Position numbers and translations under genes: made by a program
NCBI RefSeq assembly: GCF_030272615.1
Contig: NC_081414.1
Location: 909,235,009-909,299,008, forward strand
Length of the DNA stretch: 64,000 bases
Direction of reading: 5' to 3'
DNA from: Cryptomeria japonica
Lineage: Eukaryota; Streptophyta; Pinopsida; Cupressales; Cupressaceae
Part shown: piece by piece, positions 60,033-64,000 of the stretch
How positions within the stretch are numbered: the stretch's first letter is position 1
Layout: every line of letters starts with the position of its first letter
Notes under the pieces: model-generated
Databases searched by the model: none
Seen by the model: the letters and a program-made list of their open reading frames with translations, nothing else
Told to the model about the DNA's origin: nothing

Positions 60033-62600
60033 ATGCCTTCACGACGACCGGAGCGTCCCACTAGGATCGAGATCCTGCGCCAGGCCGTGATCGACGACGA
60101 GCCACTGGATGAGGTGAGTTGACTGAACGTTTGACTTTTGGTTTTCTGCATTTTGACTTCTCTGTGATCGTATGCGGGCCCTGAAGGCTGACCCGGGGTC
60201 CACCCAGGGCGCCATGGTCCCTGTGGGGTGCCCTGGTCCCCCCAGGGCGCCATGGTCCCCTCAGGGCGCCATGGTCCCTGACAGGGCGCCATGGTCCCTG
60301 ACAGGACACTATGGTCCCCAATCAGGCTTGGCGAGGGGTTTCAGGACTAGCACATGATGTTTGACAGTTTGCATTAGCGATTTTGATGATTGAGTACTGA
60401 TTACGGTTATGTTTTTGTGTTACAGGGCCTTCCGTACATGAGAGAGCATACAGCGGGACATATTCTTCGCAGTTTGCGAGATCAGATTCCGCGGCTTACT
60501 CAGTCAGAGAGAGACACACTATCGATAGTGGGATTGTGGTATGTGATCCTCATGCCAGCCATTCGGTTCCATCCTGCGATGCTGATGGCATTGATGGAGC
60601 GATGGGATCCTGACACATGCACGTTTCACCTTCCAGTAGGAGAGCTGACAGTCACACTCGAGGATGTGTACCGTATACTTCATTTGCCTATCAGAGGAGC
60701 GACTGTTACATACGCGACCGATCGGTCAGCGGAGGATCATCAGAGAGAGCAGGTGTATTGCATAGGGAGAGTCATGCCGAGCGAGACGAGAGGTCGCATC
60801 ATGGTCAGCTGGCTCTTACATCCTACAGGGGAGGTACCCCTTCTGAGACGCCTTATGATAGCCATCATAGCACTAGCCGTCTACCCTAATGGGCAAGGCA
60901 TGTACATGCATGGGGGTCTCACATGGTGCATCAGAGCAATGGAGAGACACAGGAGAGTGTATGCTTGGGGTCGGAGTATGCTTATGCATCTCTATCATGA
61001 CCTTGAGGAGTATGTATTTGGACAGGGATTCAGTTTGATGACATGCACACTTCTGCAGGTGTGGATTTTAGAGCACTTCACATGCACCAGGCCCGTCGGC
61101 TTTCCACTGAGTACAGCGAGCGAGCGACCTAGGGTGTTCGCTTATCCACTTACCAGCGAGTGGAGATTTGGAGATTTATTATATTGGAGAGTGATTTTTG
61201 ACAGACTGACAACCGAGGTGACAGTGTGGAGACCTTACCTACGGATGCACAGATGGGATGGGATGGAGAGACAGTAAGCATGCCTACAGAGGAACCGCCT
61301 ACTACGGGGACGATATGCACACATCATAGTCCCTTTCTACTTTGACCGAGTATGGAGGCAGTTTGGACTAGAGCAGTGTGTTCCAGCCGATGTGCCCATC
61401 TATACTCGACACTCGCGGGTCCTTCCCAGACCTAGAGCAGTAGCGAGACCGACGATAGATGACATCGAGACTACAGACTTAGAGGGATCTGATCAGGATG
61501 TAGTCACTGATTATTCTGCAGAGCCTGGAGCACAGCAGAGGTACGTCTCATGGTTTATGAGATCATATCCAGGTCCTATCTTTCCACCAGATCATCCGAC
61601 AGGCTATCCAGGCCCATGGAGACATGGAGACCCAGACGAGGACCAGGGATCCAGGTCAGAGGAACTAGAGGAGGGAGAGGGTCATGAGGAGGCGGGAGAT
61701 CCTGATCCACCTACAGGCGATCAGCCCAGTGCCGAGGAGGAGGAGGAGGATACAGATAGAGAGGAGGACGAGGGAGATGCAAGTGATGATGCGGATGAGG
61801 ACGAGGATGAGGATGACGAGGAGGACGACGAGGAGGAGGATAGAGATGATGAGGAGGAGTCGGATGTAGCTCCCCACCATTCAGGAGACGATACCATAGC
61901 ACTAGATCCACCTCTTATTCCCCAACAGGGGGAACATGAGGCGATACGGAGGCCCGTCCCTAGTACCGTCTAGCCTACACCCATCGTGAATAGATTATTC
62001 GAGCGAGGGGAGCCTAGCGGTTCCCAGGCACAGATACTACCATATCATGATCCCTACTGGCGCGAGGGAGATCCAGGTATAGTAGGTTTATATTGATTGA
62101 TTGATGTTTTGATGATATAGAATGGTACTAACAAAAATCTATTCTACTACCACAGCTAATGTGCAGGAATGGTGTTCCCTGATTCAGCAGGCAATGACAG
62201 ATATTTCCATGATAGCACAGATCCCCAGTTCCTCACAGATTGCCTATAGGCCTCAGGGGAACGCAGGTCGGCATGAGGATTTGTTTTTCCCATTCCGAGT
62301 ACAGGTAGATATATGGAGGGAGAGAGAGAGAGTCCTATCAGAGGACCTCCAGCAGGTGCGACAGAGAGAGAGAGAGTCCTATCAGAAGACCTCTAGCAGG
62401 CACGGCGAGATCTAGCAGCGGCTCAGACCGAGGCTACCACCTATCGCGCGATCCTTATGGATAGGGATCATAGGAGTTCCTCTCGGAGTCACTCACGATC
62501 TGTATCGCGCTACACACCCATGGGTCCACCTTCACGGCCAGATCAGGAGGGAGCGTCCAGTCGACACTCTCCAGCCACTAGCCCTAGGGATAGGAGATGA
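60033..62600 (+). pseudogene. Plant mobile domain (PMD, MAIN-like) gene, antisense inside Gypsy-3
   Basis: Exon 1 is 60033-60113 (27 codons, MPSRRPERPTRIEILRQAV...). Its donor is |gtgagt and the acceptor is ttacag| at 60425. Exon 2 starts GLPYMREHTAGHILRSLRDQ and carries the PMD: LTVTLEDVYRILHLPIRG, LPVGELTV, and further on YFDRVWRQFGLEQ. An in-frame TAA at 61275 breaks this domain; the same frame then runs to 61973 through a long Glu/Asp tract (about 61730-61860). The likely last exon begins after accacag| at about 62155, is coiled-coil-like (VQEWCSLIQQAMTDI), and ends Arg/Ser-rich at about 62600. A 44-bp duplication (period 44, copies ending at 62356 and 62400) shifts its frame. PMD proteins act in gene silencing and genome maintenance or are found in transposons. 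Role here unknown. Confidence 0.75.
60114..60425 (+). other. PMD gene intron 1 with GC-rich tandem repeat
   Basis: GT..AG intron of 312 bp, in phase 0. It contains five to six copies of a 19-20-bp unit with the core gggcgccatggtccc (at 60207, 60245, 60264 and 60284, with decayed copies at 60226 and 60304). The same core is present once in the Gypsy-3 LTR (59072) with one C/T change. Confidence 0.75.
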
Positions 62601-63203
62601 TTTTATGATGTAGGAGAGGTCACATTTTTGGATGTATAGTGACCTATATTTTTATACGATCCACACATATATATATGTATATATACATGCTTCTCTTTTG
62701 TCTCAAATGTGTTATCTTTAATTTTTAAAACATTGTATATTTTGTTTTGATTAAATCTAATACATCTGGTAAATGTACATGTATGTTCAGAATTTAATTT
62801 CCATGTGATTGATTTCTCAATGCTCCATGATTAAATTGATACATGTGTGACTTAATTAAATATTTAATCAAGTACTACATTGATGATAAGGAAGACATAT
62901 GCATTAAGTCTAAGAATCATATAACTAATGTGATTTAATTTTTAATTTAAACACAACATGATACGATTCTACTTAACACATAAAGACACTGTATAATATG
63001 CTAGCATAATGGAATGTAAATCTTATACAATTTACATAAATGAATTCAAGACAAACCATAAAGTAAGAAGACACGCTTGTTAGGAATGAAGCAATATAGA
63101 TTAAACATCATAACATTTAATTCTATTTTGCTTTAATTAAGAGACACTAACATATTATCCAATGTTTGAAGAATTGAAAAGAAGATAAATAAGGAATGAA
63201 GAA
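62601..63203. other. Gypsy-3 spacer between PMD gene and pol end
   Basis: AT-rich, with a (TA)-rich run at about 62665-62690. The PMD gene and pol converge here, so it should hold both 3' ends. No gene was recognised. Confidence 0.5.
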
Positions 63204-64000
63204 TTAAGCATAATATCTACGCAAGTGCATAGCATTGATAGGTTCTTTAAGAGGCGTACCATCTACATCCGCTATTTTGTAAGCACCTGATCCATAATCC
63301 TCAATAACGATATATGGTCCAAGCCAATTAGGACTAAATTTTCCCTTTTCTGCAGGTAAGGCATTCACATTGCGCTGATTCTCATAGAGGACTAAGTCAC
63401 CTACTGAGAAGGAACGTTGAATAACCTTATCATTATAGCTTCGTTGTAGAGTTTTGTGATACGCTTGAATATGCTCAAGAGCGTTTATACGCTGTTCATC
63501 AAGCATCTCAAGCTGTTGAAGTCATTGTTCTCTATAAGAGTCATCATCTACTATACCTTTGAGAGAAACCCTAAGTGATGGAATCTCTAGCTCTAAAGGC
63601 ATAATAGCGTCAGCACCATAAACAAGATTATAAGGAGTAGTTCCCGTAGCAATTCGTACACTCGTTCGGTAGGCCCAAAGAGCATAGATTAGCTGGTTAC
63701 TCCAATCCTTACCATGCTTATTCACGGTTTTGCGAAGAATTTGTTCAATTATCTTATTGGATGATTCGGCTTGACCATTTGACTGAGGATAGTATGGTGT
63801 AGAAAATCGATGTTTGATATGATACTTCTCAAGGAATTTCTTCACGTCCTTGTTCTTAAATGATGTCCCATTATCTGAGATTATAGTAGAAGGTATCCCG
63901 AATCGAGAAATGATGTTTTCTAGAAGAAATTGACAAATCACTTCAGCAGTGGTAGAGCGAAGGGGAATAGCTTCTACCCACTTTGTAAAGTAATCTGTTG
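63204..64000 (-). pseudogene. Gypsy-3 integrase, C-terminal part (continues beyond the window)
   Basis: Minus strand. The core shows TDYFTKWVEAIPL (near the window end), FGIPSTIISDNGTSF with the second catalytic Asp, and YYPQSNGQAESSNKIIEQIL with the catalytic Glu. A single in-frame TGA (63519-63521, where relatives have a codon before LQQLEMLDEQR) splits it from the C-terminal part (63506-63204), which has SFSVGDLVLYENQRN and ends NAMHLRRYYA. It inserts element DNA into chromosomes. Only this lesion is seen in the visible part. Confidence 0.88.

Larger units (their letters stand above)
57824..64000 (-). mobile_element. Gypsy-3: Tat-like Ty3/gypsy element with antisense PMD gene, extends beyond the window
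   Basis: From left: 3' LTR (57824-59450), polypurine tract, an antisense plant-mobile-domain gene (60033-62600, +), a spacer, and the end of pol (integrase, 63204 to window end, -). The remaining pol, gag and 5' LTR must lie to the right of the window. It is better preserved than the other elements: one nonsense codon in the integrase and few lesions in the PMD gene. Confidence 0.8.

Noticed and set aside
60002-60321. Minus-strand frames rich in GPWRP repeats
   Set aside because: They are translations of the GC-rich tandem repeat in the PMD intron on the opposite strand; no independent support.
61665-61911. Minus-strand frames rich in Leu/Ile or Pro/His opposite the PMD acidic tract
   Set aside because: They are shadows of the (GAN)n codons of the Glu/Asp tract.

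Overview
The window looks like nuclear DNA of a seed plant, most likely a gymnosperm (probably a conifer). This is inferred from three things: one short-chain dehydrogenase/reductase (SDR) gene with a 12.4-kb intron, dense nested Ty1/copia and Ty3/gypsy retrotransposons plus a long L1-type LINE, and retroelement families and PPR debris that resemble conifer repeats. I see no rRNA, tRNA, CRISPR array or bacterial gene. Species cannot be decided from the sequence.

Layout. 1-3.4 kb: AT-rich DNA with a 120-bp tandem duplication and a distant inverted copy of it. 3.76-8.07 kb: left arm of an inverted duplication that carries the last exon of the SDR gene and a small gag-only LTR element (5064-7114). 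7629-21227 (-): an apparently intact five-exon SDR gene of about 301 codons, whose start codon stands alone in its own coding exon. Its third intron holds a LINE ORF1 relic, a PPR pseudogene, and a dead gypsy element (Gypsy-1) split by a copia element (Copia-1, 12842-17391). 21.37-21.62 kb: direct repeats and a perfect 26-bp hairpin just upstream of the SDR core promoter.

22.4-30.6 kb (-): an L1-type LINE bounded by a near-perfect 16-bp target-site duplication. Besides ORF1 and ORF2 it contains a third coding region between ORF2 and the 3' end; the ORF3 start codon overlaps the ORF2 stop. 32.96-35.70 kb: right arm of the inverted duplication, with an SDR last-exon pseudogene (two nonsense codons, no indel). 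37.0-38.7 kb: unrecognised coding debris. 38.7-44.2 kb (-): Copia-2.

44.6-53.4 kb (-): Gypsy-2, Tat/Ogre-like, with gag, protease, a G-patch-like segment, RT and partial RNase H. Its 5' LTR abuts Copia-3 (53.4-57.8 kb, +). Copia-3 is cut on the right by Gypsy-3 (57.8 kb to beyond the window end, -).

Gypsy-3 is the youngest-looking element. Between the end of pol and the 3' LTR it carries an antisense, spliced plant-mobile-domain (PMD/MAIN-like) gene. The three copia elements share the same polypurine tract and LTR start. The nesting gives a relative order: Gypsy-1 before Copia-1; Copia-3 before Gypsy-2 and Gypsy-3; the inverted duplication before the gag-only element.

The two best candidates for something undescribed are the three-ORF LINE and the antisense PMD gene of Gypsy-3 with its repeated GC-rich motif.
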